A stretch of 64,000 nt of DNA. Origin: CAWHYG01 sp963833505. GTDB lineage: Bacteria > Eisenbacteria > RBG-16-71-46 > CAIMUX01. Made by a program: the position numbers and the translations under genes. The notes under the pieces are model-generated. The model had not been told where the DNA came from and did not search any database. It saw only the letters and a list, made by a program, of their open reading frames with translations. Positions 24,170 to 33,908 of this stretch are shown here, piece by piece; within the stretch, counting starts at the first letter, position 1; every line of letters starts with the position of its first letter. The DNA lies in NCBI GenBank assembly GCA_963833505.1, contig CAWHYG010000006.1:666983-730982 (forward strand), in the 5' to 3' direction.

Positions 24170-26629
24170 CTAGAGATTGGCCGCCCGGGCCGGAATGGAA
24201 CCGTCATCCGCGTCTTCGTTCCCGATCCGCTCCGGGACGTCCGGACGCTTTCTCTCGCGAACCAGTCCCCGGCGGAGCACCTCCCCGACCGAAGCGACCG
24301 GGATGAAGCGGATCCCCGCCCGGACTTCTTCCGGGAGGTCGGCGATGTTCCGGCGGTTCGCCGCCGGGATCAGCACCGTCCTCACTCCCGCGCGGAGCGC
24401 CGCCAGGGTCTTTTCCGCCAGCCCGCCGACCGGCAAGACCTGGCCGCGCAGAGTCAGCTCCCCACTCAGGGCGACCGATTCCCGGGTGGGCCGGCCGGTC
24501 AGGGCCGAGACGATGCCGAGGGCGATGGCCGCGCCGGCCGAGGGCCCGTCCTTCGGGACCTCCCCCTCCGGAATGTGCACGTGGATGTCCACGCGCCGGA
24601 AGAAGTCGCACTCGATACCGAGCTTGGGCGCCTGCGCCCGCACGCAGGAAAGCGCCGCCCGCGCCGACTCCCGCATGGTCGCACCGAGCCTTCCGGTCAG
24701 AAGGAGCTTGCCTCTGCCCGGCAGCACGCCGATCTCGATCTGGAGCACGCTGCCGCCGGTCTCGCTCCAGGCGAGTCCGGTCGCCAGGCCGACGCGATCG
24801 CGCCGGACCAGACGCAACTCCTGGAAGCGCGGGATTCCGAGAAGCGACTCCACGTCCTCCGCGCCGACGTCGAAGCCGGCGCAGAGGTCTCCCGCCGCCT
24901 TCCGGCGCGCCGTCTTGCGGCAGACTCCGGCGATCTCCCTCTCCAGTCCGCGGACTCCCGCCTCGCGGGTGTACTCGCGCACGAGGCGGAGAATGGCCTC
25001 GCGGCGGATCGACAGGTCGCTCTCTTCGAGCCCGGCGGCGTGCCGCTGTTTGGGCAGAAGGAACCGCTCGGCGATCGCCAGTTTCTCGGTCTCGAGATAG
25101 CCGGGGAGCGGAATCGTCTCCATCCGGTCGCGCAAGGCGGGCGGGATTCCCGCGGCGGAATTGGCGGTCGTGAGGAACAGCACCTTGGAGAGGTCGTAGT
25201 CGATCTCGAGATAGTGGTCGTTGAAGGCCACGTTCTGCTCGGGATCGAGCACCTCGAGGAGCGCGGCGGCGGGATCGCCCCGATAGTCCACGCCCAGCTT
25301 GTCCACCTCGTCCAGGAGCAGCACGGGATTGATCGTTCCCGCCCGGCGCATGGCCTGCAGGATCCGGCCGGGCATGGCGCCGATGTAGGTGCGCCGGTGC
25401 CCGCGGATCTCCGCCTCGTCGCGAACGCCTCCGAGGGACATGCGGGCGAAACGACGGCCCAGGGCCCTCGCCACCGACCGCCCCAGGGAAGTCTTGCCCA
25501 CTCCGGGCGGGCCGACCAGGCAGAGCACCGGGCCCTTCACGCCGCGCGAAAGCTGGAGCACGGCGAGATGCTCGAGGATCCGCTCCTTGACCGGGCGGAG
25601 TCCGAAGTGATCCTCGTCCAGGATCCTCTCCGCCTCGCCCAGGGTCACGTGATCGCGGGTCCGCCGCTTCCACGGAAGAGCCAGGAGCCAGTCGATGTAG
25701 GTCCGGGCCACCGTCGCTTCGGGCGAGAGGAACGCCATCTTGGCCAGGCGCTGCATCTCCCGCCGGACCTTTTCTTCGACGTGCTCCGGCAGCCGGGTTT
25801 TCTGGATCGCCTCCTCGAGCTCCGCCTGCTCCTCCATTCCGTCCTCGGCTTCCGGATGCCAGAGGCGGCGGCGCCGCGAGGCCTGGGGCGGATCCGGGAT
25901 CTCCCGCCGGTTGAGCGTTTCGGGCGGCTCCTTCCGCTGGAGCGCCCCGGGAAGTCCCGCGGCGGAACGACCGCGATCGGCCGGCGTCGTTTCCAGCTCG
26001 GCCGCCAGGAAACGCTCGAGCAGGCCCAATCGCTCGGAAGGCCCACCCGCCTCCAGCAATTCCTGGCGGAACGGAATCTGGAGCACCAGCGCGGAGGCGA
26101 TCCGGAAGGAGATCTCGATGGGATCGCGGCAGGCCGAAATCGCGGCCGGCACCTCGCCGGAGGCGCGGCGGTTCAGCCGCGCCCAGTCCAGGAACGCGGC
26201 CCGCACGGTGCGCAGCAGGCGGCTGGTCTCGTCGGTCGGCTTGCCTTCCGTGGGGCCGGCGGCCAGCTCGGCTTCGAGGGCGCCTTCGTGTTCTCGAAGA
26301 TTCTTGAGACGCGCCCGGGCCGTGCCCTCGATCAGCACCCGCATGCTGCCGTCGGGAAGACGGAAGTGCTGCCGGAGGCAGGCGACGACCCCGATTTCGT
26401 AGAGGTCGCCGCGGCGGGGCTGGGCGACCTCCGGCCGCCTCTGCGCCACGGCGAAGAGCAGCCGCCGCGACGAGGCCGCCGCCATCTCGACCGCCGCGAC
26501 CGAGGCCGGTCGGCCGATGAAAAGCGGCAGAGTGGTCCCCGGATAGAGAACCACGTCGCGAAGGGGAAGGAGCGGCAGCCGGCCGCTCACGCGCACGGAT
26601 TTCCCGTCGACGGGAACGGAGAATCCCAT
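24170..26629 (-). CDS. lon: ATP-dependent protease Lon
   Basis: The 819-residue product starts at the ATG at 26629, with GGAGG upstream; an in-frame GTG 24 bases earlier is less likely. The N-terminal substrate-binding domain begins LPLLPLRDVVLYPGTTLPLF. The AAA+ module carries Walker A GPPGVGKT and Walker B PVLLLDEVDKL. The protease domain has the catalytic Ser in KDGPSAG (about S697) and the Lys in GLAEKTLAAL (about K738). Around residues 220-260 there is a variable Arg/Pro-rich segment not typical of Lon. It degrades misfolded and regulatory proteins. It follows clpX in the same direction, 81 bases downstream. Confidence 0.96.
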   Translation of the reverse strand: MGFSVPVDGKSVRVSGRLPLLPLRDVVLYPGTTLPLFIGRPASVAAVEMAAASSRRLLFAVAQRRPEVAQPRRGDLYEIGVVACLRQHFRLPDGSMRVLIEGTARARLKNLREHEGALEAELAAGPTEGKPTDETSRLLRTVRAAFLDWARLNRRASGEVPAAISACRDPIEISFRIASALVLQIPFRQELLEAGGPSERLGLLERFLAAELETTPADRGRSAAGLPGALQRKEPPETLNRREIPDPPQASRRRRLWHPEAEDGMEEQAELEEAIQKTRLPEHVEEKVRREMQRLAKMAFLSPEATVARTYIDWLLALPWKRRTRDHVTLGEAERILDEDHFGLRPVKERILEHLAVLQLSRGVKGPVLCLVGPPGVGKTSLGRSVARALGRRFARMSLGGVRDEAEIRGHRRTYIGAMPGRILQAMRRAGTINPVLLLDEVDKLGVDYRGDPAAALLEVLDPEQNVAFNDHYLEIDYDLSKVLFLTTANSAAGIPPALRDRMETIPLPGYLETEKLAIAERFLLPKQRHAAGLEESDLSIRREAILRLVREYTREAGVRGLEREIAGVCRKTARRKAAGDLCAGFDVGAEDVESLLGIPRFQELRLVRRDRVGLATGLAWSETGGSVLQIEIGVLPGRGKLLLTGRLGATMRESARAALSCVRAQAPKLGIECDFFRRVDIHVHIPEGEVPKDGPSAGAAIALGIVSALTGRPTRESVALSGELTLRGQVLPVGGLAEKTLAALRAGVRTVLIPAANRRNIADLPEEVRAGIRFIPVASVGEVLRRGLVRERKRPDVPERIGNEDADDGSIPARAANL

Positions 26630-26710
26630 CAAAGCTTCGCCTCCAGCTCGCACCCGGCTTCCGCGGCGGAGCCGGGACGGATTCCGGAGCCGGTGTGGCC
26701 CCGGGACGGG

Positions 26711-27964
26711 TCAGGCCTCTTTCTTGGTACGTTCCCGAAAGGCCACCACCGGCGCTTCGCCGCTGCTGATGACCTCTTCGCCGATGATGCAGGCCTCCAC
26801 ATCCTTCCTGGAGGGAAGGTCGTACATGATGTTCAGCATCGCGTCTTCGATGACCGCGCGCAGTCCGCGGGCCCCTGTCTTCCTCTTGATCGCGATGCGC
26901 ACGACCGCCCGAAGCGCCTCGTCGGAGAACTCCAGGCGGACGTTTTCCATCTCGAAGAACTTCTGGTACTGCTTGATGATCGCGTTCTTGGGCTGGGTGA
27001 GGATGCTCATCAAGGCGTCCTCGTCCAGGTCGGAAAGGGTCGCCACGACGGGAAGGCGGCCGACCAGCTCGGGAATCAGCCCGTAGCGCAGCAGATCCTC
27101 CGGCTCGATCTTGGCGTAAAGCTCTCCGATGCCGTATTCCTGGCGGGATTTCGCCTCCGCGCCGAAGCCGATCGACTTCTTGCCGATCCGCTTTTCCACG
27201 ATCTTCTCGATGCCCTCGAAAGCCCCGCCGCAGATGAAGAGGATGTCCTTGGAATTGACCTCGATGTACTTCTGCTGGGGATGCTTCCGGCCGCCCTGGG
27301 GTGGAACGTTCGCGACCGTCCCCTCAAGGATCTTGAGCAGGGCCTGCTGCACGCCCTCGCCCGAGACGTCCCGGGTGATGGAGGGGTTCTCGCTCTTCCG
27401 GGAGATCTTGTCGATCTCGTCCACGTAGACGATCCCGTGCTCGGCCGCCACCAGGTTGAAATCAGCCGCCTGGAGGAGGCGCACCAGGATGTTCTCCACG
27501 TCCTCGCCGACGTACCCCGCCTCGGTCAGGCAGGTGGCGTCGATCATGGCGAAGGGGACCTTGAGGAACTTGGACAGGGTGCGCGCCAGGAGGGTCTTGC
27601 CGCTCCCGGTCGGTCCGATGAGAAGGATGTTCCCCTTTTCCAGCTCCACGTCTCCGGGGAGGCTGGCCGGCTGGTTGATCCGCTTGTAGTGGTTGTAGAC
27701 CGCTACGGAGAGGATCTTCTTGGCCCGCTCCTGGCCGATGACGTACTCGTCGAGGACCTTCTTGATTTCGGCCGGCTTCGGGAGGTTCTCCCGGTTCATG
27801 GGGATGGCGGGCTCGCCTTCCCCTTCCAGGATGTCGTTGCAGAGCCGGACGCATTCGCTGCAGATGTAGACCGAAGGCCCGGAGACGAGGCGGGCAACCT
27901 CCTCCTGTCCGCGCCCGCAGAAGGAGCAGCGGATCGGGTGGGGCGAGCTCGCGCGCTTCTTCAT
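26711..27964 (-). CDS. clpX: ClpXP unfoldase subunit ClpX
   Basis: The 417-residue product has the N-terminal zinc-binding domain with C13, C16, C35 and C38, Walker A GPTGSGKTLLA, Walker B IVYVDEIDKI, the pore-2 region and sensor motifs (GARGLRAVIEDAML), and the IGFGA loop (KSIGFGAEAKS) used to dock ClpP. AAGGAG lies upstream of the ATG. ClpX selects and unfolds substrates for ClpP. The gene lies between clpP and lon, the classical order. Confidence 0.97.
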   Translation of the reverse strand: MKKRASSPHPIRCSFCGRGQEEVARLVSGPSVYICSECVRLCNDILEGEGEPAIPMNRENLPKPAEIKKVLDEYVIGQERAKKILSVAVYNHYKRINQPASLPGDVELEKGNILLIGPTGSGKTLLARTLSKFLKVPFAMIDATCLTEAGYVGEDVENILVRLLQAADFNLVAAEHGIVYVDEIDKISRKSENPSITRDVSGEGVQQALLKILEGTVANVPPQGGRKHPQQKYIEVNSKDILFICGGAFEGIEKIVEKRIGKKSIGFGAEAKSRQEYGIGELYAKIEPEDLLRYGLIPELVGRLPVVATLSDLDEDALMSILTQPKNAIIKQYQKFFEMENVRLEFSDEALRAVVRIAIKRKTGARGLRAVIEDAMLNIMYDLPSRKDVEACIIGEEVISSGEAPVVAFRERTKKEA

Positions 27965-28054
27965 GCGGACTCCTTCCGGTGCCGGCCGGGCCGGGCGCTC
28001 CGTTGCGCCCCCCCATTTTTCATGATGATCGGTCCTCCCGCCACGAACTATAGC

Positions 28055-28639
28055 TCAACGCTTCTTGTAGATGACTTCATCGACGATTCCGTAGTCCTTG
28101 GCCTCTTCCGCGGACATGAAGAAATTGCGGTCGGTGTCCTTGCGGATGCGCTCGATGCTCTGCCCGGTGTGTCGCGCCAGGATCTCATTCATCCTCTCCC
28201 GGAGGGTGAGGATCTCCTTCGTGTAGATGTACATGTCCGAGGCCCCGCCCCGGCTGCCTCCCATGGGCTGATGGATCATGATCCGGCTGTGGGGCAGGGT
28301 CGAGCGCTTGCCCTTGGCTCCGGCGGTCAGGAGGAGCGCCCCCATCGAGGCCGCCTGTCCCATGCAGATCGTGGCCACATCCGGTTTGATGAACTCCATG
28401 GTGTCGTAGATCGCCAGTCCCGCCGAAACAATGCCTCCGGGCGAATGGATGTAGAGGCTGATGTCCCGCTCCGGATCCTCCGCCTCGAGGAAGAGGAGCT
28501 GGGCGATCACCAGGTTGGCCACGATGTCGTCGATGACCGTGCCGACGAAGATGATCCGGTCCTTGAGCAGCCGCGAGAAGATGTCGTAGGCGCGTTCGCC
28601 GCGTCCGGTCTGTTCGACCACGTAAGGTACCAGGGACAT
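28055..28639 (-). CDS. clpP: ClpP protease subunit
   Basis: The 194-residue product from the ATG at 28639 is preceded by GGAGGT. The catalytic triad is visible: S98 in MGQAASMGA, H123 in MIHQPMGG, and the Asp in AKDYGIVDEV, at the same spacing as the E. coli enzyme. SPGG for tetradecamer contacts is present. Forms the ClpXP chamber with the downstream clpX product. Located 25 bases after tig. Confidence 0.97.
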   Translation of the reverse strand: MSLVPYVVEQTGRGERAYDIFSRLLKDRIIFVGTVIDDIVANLVIAQLLFLEAEDPERDISLYIHSPGGIVSAGLAIYDTMEFIKPDVATICMGQAASMGALLLTAGAKGKRSTLPHSRIMIHQPMGGSRGGASDMYIYTKEILTLRERMNEILARHTGQSIERIRKDTDRNFFMSAEEAKDYGIVDEVIYKKR

Positions 28640-28664
28640 GCTCGGTTCCACCTCCTCGGAACGC

Positions 28665-29960
28665 CTAGGGCAGGATCAGGTTCGATTTCGGCTCCCGGGG
28701 CCGCGGCGTCAGGATCCGATGGACGTTCGCGACCTCGATCAGGAACGCCAGGATCTTCCGCTCGAGCACCTCGTGCCGGAATCGGTCGATTTCGCCCTCC
28801 CGCTCCAGTTTGCGCCTCACTACGCCCGGGTCAACCCCTCGCGGCGCCGATCGACGGATTTCCTCTTCCAATTCCTCCTCGGTCACCTGGATCGACTCCT
28901 TCCGCGCGACCGATTCCAGGATGACTTCTCGTTTGCGCAGCCGGACCACGAAGGGCAGGTAGGTCCTCCGGAACTCCTCTTCGTCCAGATCGGGCTGCGT
29001 CTCCCGGGCCTTCTCCATCGCCCGTTCCAGGCTGCGGTCGACCATGGACGCCGGAAGATCGAACGGATTGGCCTGGATCAGCCGATCGATGAGCGCCTCC
29101 TCCGTGTCCTGCCGCGCGCGAAGCCTCTCCTCCGCCTCCAGCGTCAAGGCAATCTTGGACTTGAGGGCCTCGAGGTTGTCCACCCCGCCCGCGCTTCCGG
29201 CGAAAGCATCGTCCAGTTCAGGCAGGATCTTCTCCTGTATTTGCCTGACCCGCATGCGGTAGTGCCGCTGCTTCCCCGCCAGCTCCTGGTTCTGGAAATC
29301 GTCGGGATACCGGATGTGGATGACCCGGGTCGTGCCCGCCTCGACCCCAAGGGAGGCCTCGTGGAACTCCGGCAGGAGATTCGCCTTGCCCGCCTCCATG
29401 CGCAGGACCTGCCGCTTGGCCCGAGGCAGCCGCGCTCCGCTGACGTCGACCGCCAGCAGATCCCCCTCGACGAAATCGCCCGGGCCGGACGGGCGGAAAA
29501 CGGGCACGAATCGTGCTGCATCTTCCCGGAGCTTCTGCAGGACAGAATCCACCATCTCGACGTCGACTTCGAACACCGTCTCGTCCAGCTCGATCCCGCG
29601 GTAGCCCTGAAGGTCGACCTCGGGCCAGAGATCCACGACGGCCGTGAACCGGAGCGGCTCTCCCGACCGGAACTGGAGGTTCTGATATTTCGGGGGGGAC
29701 GCCAGTCGGAGGTCATGCTCGGTCACGGCCTTTTCGGTCGCCTCGGGAAGCAGTGCGCTGAGAACGTCCGACTCCAGCTCCTCGCGGAAGGTCGCCCGCA
29801 CCATGTCGGGCGGGACCTTGCCCTTGCGAAAGCCGGGCATGACCGCCTTCTGGCGGTAGCGGGCGACGACGCGCTCCATCTCACGCTCCACCTCTTCCGG
29901 CTCGAGCGTGATCGCGATCGCCTTCTGCCAGGGCCCGACATCCTCGAACGTCGCCTTCAC
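28665..29960 (-). CDS. tig: Trigger factor
   Basis: The 431-residue product from a GTG at 29960 (VKATFEDVGPW) has GGAGG 8 bases upstream; the longer frame to 30059 lies over the tRNA flank. It has the ribosome-binding loop GFRKGKVPPDMV (the GFRxGKxP signature), a central FKBP-type PPIase region (GDFVEGDLLAVDV onward, rather diverged), and a long helical C-terminal arm domain. Trigger factor is the ribosome-associated chaperone. It is the first gene of tig-clpP-clpX-lon. Confidence 0.93.
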   Translation of the reverse strand: MKATFEDVGPWQKAIAITLEPEEVEREMERVVARYRQKAVMPGFRKGKVPPDMVRATFREELESDVLSALLPEATEKAVTEHDLRLASPPKYQNLQFRSGEPLRFTAVVDLWPEVDLQGYRGIELDETVFEVDVEMVDSVLQKLREDAARFVPVFRPSGPGDFVEGDLLAVDVSGARLPRAKRQVLRMEAGKANLLPEFHEASLGVEAGTTRVIHIRYPDDFQNQELAGKQRHYRMRVRQIQEKILPELDDAFAGSAGGVDNLEALKSKIALTLEAEERLRARQDTEEALIDRLIQANPFDLPASMVDRSLERAMEKARETQPDLDEEEFRRTYLPFVVRLRKREVILESVARKESIQVTEEELEEEIRRSAPRGVDPGVVRRKLEREGEIDRFRHEVLERKILAFLIEVANVHRILTPRPREPKSNLILP

Positions 29961-30063
29961 TCTGGTCCTCCAATCCGTTCCAACCCCATCCCGACCCCAT
30001 GCCCCGCGGGCGAGCGCCCCGTGGCCGGCGAAACGGCGCGTCTCGCGGGACCGCCCCACCCTG

Positions 30064-30145
30064 TGCGAGAGGGGGGACTCGAACCCCCACGAGTTTCCTC
30101 ACCGGATCCTAAATCCGGAGCGTCTGCCAATTCCGCCACTCTCGC
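30064..30145 (-). tRNA. tRNA-Leu (anticodon TAG)
   Basis: Minus-strand cloverleaf with acceptor stem GCGAGAG/CTCTCGC and anticodon stem-loop CCGGA-TTTAGGA-TCCGG, giving anticodon TAG. It has an extended variable arm (GGTGAGGAAACTCGT region) as expected for a class II leucine tRNA, and the T-arm is GGGGGTTCGAGTCCCCC. Length 82 bases; CCA not encoded. Confidence 0.93.
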
Positions 30146-30354
30146 CTGCATCCTACCCGCCTTCCCGGGCAGGCGTGCCGCGGATTATACGGGCGGGCGC
30201 AACAGGTCGCAATCTCTCGGGATCGGACCTTCGGGCCGGCGCCGGGGCCGAGGGAGTACCTGATCGCCGGTCGGAGGGATGTCCGGCGCGCCCGAGTCCG
30301 GGTCGAAGCGGGCACTGCGGGCTGGCCGGTCGGAGCGCATCCCCCAAGTCCCCG

Positions 30355-31458
30355 TCAGGCCGGCCTCCGGAACCCCTCCCGGACCCTCCGGCGGACGATC
30401 TCGCCCATGCGCGCCGTGCCAAGCCCGTTGTCGGCCGCGGCGGACGGGATCTCGGCCTCGACCAGGGCGCCTCGAACCGCGTTCTCCACCGCGGCGGCAG
30501 CCGCCTCCTCTCCCACGTACGCCAGGAGCATCTGCGCGGCCAGGACGGCGGCGAGCGGGTTGGCGACTCCCTTGCCGGCGTACTTCGGAGCGGATCCGTG
30601 GATCGGCTCGAACATCGAGACCTGCCCCGGATGGATGTTCCCCGAGGCGGCGAGGCCCATCCCTCCCTGCAGGGCGGCTCCGAGGTCGGTGAAGATGTCC
30701 CCGAAGACGTTGGACGTGACGACCACGTCGAACCACTCGGGGTTCTTGACCAGCCACATGCAGGCCGCGTCGATGTAGGCGTGGTCGGTCGCGATCTTCG
30801 GATACTCCCGGCTCATCTCGGCGAAGGCGCGCGTCCAGAGATCGAAAGCGGCGACCGCGTTGGCCTTGTCGACCAGCGTGAGCTTGTTCCGCCGGCCGCG
30901 TTTCTGCGTCAGATCGAAGGCGTAGCGGAACAGGCGATCCGCGCCGCGCCGGGTCAGGATCATCTCCTGGAGGGCGACCTCATCGGGAGTTCCCTTGCGG
31001 AAGAAGCCGCCCATGCCGGTGTAGAGATCCTCGGTGTTCTCGCGGATCACGACCAGGTCGATGTCTTCGGGGGTCTTGTCCTTGAGCGGGCAGAGGCGGG
31101 CGTCATAGAGCCGGATCGGGCGGAGATTGATGTAGAGATCAAGGCCGAAACGGATGCCCGAAACGATGGCCCGCTCGAGCAGGCCGACCTCGTATCGAGG
31201 ATCCCCGATCGCGCCCAGGAGAATCGCGTCCAGGGATCGCATCTCTTCCAGCGCCGTCGCCGGAAACAGCTCGCCGGTCGCCTGGTAGTGGTTTCCGCCG
31301 TAGGGATAGCGCACCAGCTCCAGACGGAATCCGCCGGCCGAAGCGGCGTCCACGAGCGTGCCGACCGCCTCATCCGTGACTTCCGGCCCGATCCCGTCCC
31401 CCGGGAGGATGCCGATCCGATGGGTGCGAGTCCGAGCTCCTTCCTTGTCTGCCGTCAT
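30355..31458 (-). CDS. leuB: 3-isopropylmalate dehydrogenase-type enzyme
   Basis: The 367-residue product from the ATG at 31458 (AGAAGGAGG upstream) belongs to the isocitrate/isopropylmalate dehydrogenase family. Motifs visible are GILPGDGIGPEV, the substrate Arg region NLRPIRLY, VVIRENTEDLYTG, LVDKANAV (catalytic Lys), and the metal-binding aspartates in TSNVFGDIFTDLGA. The NAD-type signature FEPIHGSAPKYAGK near the C-terminus favours isopropylmalate or a related malate analogue over NADP-isocitrate dehydrogenase. The other leucine genes are not in this window, so the precise substrate is inferred. Neighbours on the strand are a crotonase and a thiolase. Confidence 0.8.
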   Translation of the reverse strand: MTADKEGARTRTHRIGILPGDGIGPEVTDEAVGTLVDAASAGGFRLELVRYPYGGNHYQATGELFPATALEEMRSLDAILLGAIGDPRYEVGLLERAIVSGIRFGLDLYINLRPIRLYDARLCPLKDKTPEDIDLVVIRENTEDLYTGMGGFFRKGTPDEVALQEMILTRRGADRLFRYAFDLTQKRGRRNKLTLVDKANAVAAFDLWTRAFAEMSREYPKIATDHAYIDAACMWLVKNPEWFDVVVTSNVFGDIFTDLGAALQGGMGLAASGNIHPGQVSMFEPIHGSAPKYAGKGVANPLAAVLAAQMLLAYVGEEAAAAAVENAVRGALVEAEIPSAAADNGLGTARMGEIVRRRVREGFRRPA

Positions 31459-31673
31459 GCGACCTCCTTCTGTTGCGGCGGAGTGTCCCGCATCGCGATC
31501 AACCCGTCCTTGCCCGCTCCCGCCGGAGCGTCGGCGCAACCCGGGCGCACTGGCCCGCGCCAAGGAATGGTTTGATGTTCCCGTTTTCACTTCGGATCCC
31601 GACTCAGCCGTACTGACCTGCGCTCGGGAAGGTGTTTGATGCTCCCGCGCTCGTCTCGGGCGTTGAAGCGGCC

Positions 31674-32450
31674 TCAGCGCCCGCGGAATTCGGGCTTCCG
31701 CTTGTCCAGGAAGGCGTGCGTGCCTTCCCTCCAATCGCCGGTGGCGGCGGCATGCCCGAACGCCGCCCGCTCCATCGCGAGGGCGTCGGCCAGGGGCCGA
31801 TCGCGCCCGTCCAGGACGGCCCGGAGCGCCAGCGACACCGCCTTCGGCGCCCGGAGATTGATCCTCGCCGCGATCTCCCTGGATGCGGCCATGAGATCGG
31901 GCGGCTCGACCACCCGGTTGGCGAGGCCGATGCGGAAAGCCGTCTCGGCATCCACCGGATCGCCGGACAGGATCATCTCCAAGGCGCGTCCGGCTCCGAC
32001 GATCCGGGCAAGGCGCTGGGTGCCGCCGTATCCGGGAATGACCCCGAGACTGACCTCGGGCAGCCCGATTCGCGCCGTCCTGGAAAGAACGCGAAGATGG
32101 CAGGCCAGGGCCAGCTCGCACCCGCCTCCGAGAGCGAAGCCGTTGACCGCGGCGATCACCGGCTTGCCGCACCCTTCCAGGCGATCGAAAATGCCCTGCC
32201 CGTGGGCCGAAAAGCCGACGGCGCCGGCTTCCGACAGATCTGCCAGCTCGGCGATGTCGGCGCCAGCCACGAAGGCCTTGTCGCCGGCACCGGTCAGGAG
32301 CATCCCGCGGAGATCGTCCCGGGCCGCCAGCTCTTCGATGACCGAATCCAGCTCGGAGAGCGTCGCGCCGTTCAGGGCGTTGAGCGCACCGGGCCGCGAG
32401 ATCGTGATCTCGAGCCATCCGTTCGATTCTGCGCGCACGAGATGGTCCAC
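31674..32450 (-). CDS. Enoyl-CoA hydratase/isomerase (crotonase family)
   Basis: The 258-residue product from a GTG at 32450 has GGGAGG upstream. Crotonase-fold motifs: the oxyanion-hole segments AFVAGADIAEL and NGFALGGGCELALACHLRV, then IGLPEVSLGVIPGYGGTQRLAR, with both catalytic-type Glu residues (in GGGCELALAC and LPEVSLG). It hydrates trans-2-enoyl-CoA in beta-oxidation or butanoyl pathways; specificity is not readable. It sits 138 bases after the thiolase gene on the same strand, suggesting joint use in acyl-CoA metabolism. Confidence 0.88.
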   Translation of the reverse strand: MDHLVRAESNGWLEITISRPGALNALNGATLSELDSVIEELAARDDLRGMLLTGAGDKAFVAGADIAELADLSEAGAVGFSAHGQGIFDRLEGCGKPVIAAVNGFALGGGCELALACHLRVLSRTARIGLPEVSLGVIPGYGGTQRLARIVGAGRALEMILSGDPVDAETAFRIGLANRVVEPPDLMAASREIAARINLRAPKAVSLALRAVLDGRDRPLADALAMERAAFGHAAATGDWREGTHAFLDKRKPEFRGR

Positions 32451-32588
32451 TTCGTCCTCCCTTCTACCGATTCCTTCGCCTCGCTCCGACTCTCTTCGTC
32501 CGAACTCAGACTCTTCCGATTCGACCCGGACCAGCGACCAGATCGCAGCCACTCCGATCCGAACCGGTTGATCGCCGGCCTGTCCGCC

Positions 32589-33908
32589 TCAAACCGATTC
32601 GAACAGCGCAGCCAGTCCCAGGCCCCCCGACGCACACAACGTGGCCAGGCCGCGACGGACGCCGCGCCGGCGCATCTCATGAAGCAGCGTGACCACGATC
32701 CGGGTTCCGCTGCATCCCGTCGGATGCCCGAGCGCGATCGCGCCGCCATTTGGATTGAGACGGGCACGATCGAATTTCAGCTCACGATCCACGGCCAGGA
32801 CCTGCGCGGCGAACGCCTCGTTCAACTCCACCAGATCGCAATCCGCGAGGCTCAGGCCGGCTTCGGCCAGCAGCCCGCGGACGGCCGGCACCGGGCTGAT
32901 CCCCATCCGTGCCGGATCGACACCTGCCGTCTCCCAGCCGGCGATCCGCGCCCACGGCCGGAGCCCCGCGTTCGCGGCATCAAGGGCGCGCGTGAGGATG
33001 ACGGCGGCGGCTCCGTCGGTGATCGCCGAGGAATTGCCGGCGGTGACGGTTCCATCGCTCTGGAAGACCGGAGGCAGCGCCGAAAGACGATCGAGCGTGG
33101 TATCGGGCCGGGGATGCTCATCCCGAGAGAGCACGGGCATGGCGGAACCAGACGCAGTCGGCTGGGAAGCCCGGTTCGGCGCAGAAGCCTGCGGCGATTC
33201 CGGCGCCAGTCCCGTCGGACGCGCGGCCCGCGGGCCAGGAACCGGCGCGATCTCGTCGTCGAATCGCCCCGAGTCCCGGGCGGCGCAAGCCCGCTCCTGG
33301 CTCATCAAGGCGTACTCATCCTGCTCCGTTCGGGTGATGCCGTACTCCCCGGCCAGCGTCTCGGCCGTTTCTCCCATGAGCCGGCCGGACAGCGGGCAGA
33401 GATATCCATCGCGGACCATGGCGTCGATGACCTCCGCCGATCCCATTCGATACCCTGTCCGGTAGCGATCGAGGAGAAACGGGATCCGGCTCATCGCTTC
33501 GACGCCGGCGGCGGCGACCCAGTCGGCCTCTCCGGAGCGGATCAGGCACGCCCCTTGGATGACCGCCTCGAGGCCGGAAGCGCAGGCCATGTTGATGGTG
33601 TGGGCGACGACGGCATCCCCCAGACCCGCCCGAACCGCCACCTGTCGCGCCGGATTGGGTCCATTGCCGGCCTGCCGCGCGCATCCCAGGAGGACCCTCG
33701 CGACGCGTGGCCAGCCGGCGCCCGTCCGATCGGGCGCGTCGGTGGCCAACCCCGCATCCCCCAGCGCGGCTCGAAGGGCCACTTCGGCCAGATCGACCGC
33801 CGTGAGCGCGGCCAGGGCGCCGAGAAAACGGCCGATCGGGGTGCGGCGCGCCGCGACGATGACGACGTCGTCCGGATCGAGGCGATGCTCAGGTTTCGCT
33901 GTCAGCAA
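32589..33908 (-). CDS. Thiolase (acetyl-CoA acetyltransferase family)
   Basis: The product is about 439 residues from a TTG at 33908 with AAGGA upstream; no ATG or GTG fits the family start, and the frame upstream of it is poor. The thiolase core begins VVIVAARRTPIGRFLGAL. The nucleophilic Cys is in NMACASGLEAV, the catalytic His in GGAIALGHPTGCSGTR, and the second Cys in LCASGGLGLA. A loop of about 30 Pro/Ala/Ser-rich residues (RAARPTGLAPESPQASAPN) is inserted between the N-terminal domain and the DEHPRPDTT segment. It probably condenses or cleaves acetoacetyl-CoA or longer 3-ketoacyl-CoA. Confidence 0.87.
   Translation of the reverse strand: MLTAKPEHRLDPDDVVIVAARRTPIGRFLGALAALTAVDLAEVALRAALGDAGLATDAPDRTGAGWPRVARVLLGCARQAGNGPNPARQVAVRAGLGDAVVAHTINMACASGLEAVIQGACLIRSGEADWVAAAGVEAMSRIPFLLDRYRTGYRMGSAEVIDAMVRDGYLCPLSGRLMGETAETLAGEYGITRTEQDEYALMSQERACAARDSGRFDDEIAPVPGPRAARPTGLAPESPQASAPNRASQPTASGSAMPVLSRDEHPRPDTTLDRLSALPPVFQSDGTVTAGNSSAITDGAAAVILTRALDAANAGLRPWARIAGWETAGVDPARMGISPVPAVRGLLAEAGLSLADCDLVELNEAFAAQVLAVDRELKFDRARLNPNGGAIALGHPTGCSGTRIVVTLLHEMRRRGVRRGLATLCASGGLGLAALFESV

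Noticed and set aside
24143..28924. A plus-strand open frame of about 1590 codons
   Set aside because: It runs opposite lon, clpX and clpP, all of which are certain. Length alone is not evidence in DNA this GC-rich.
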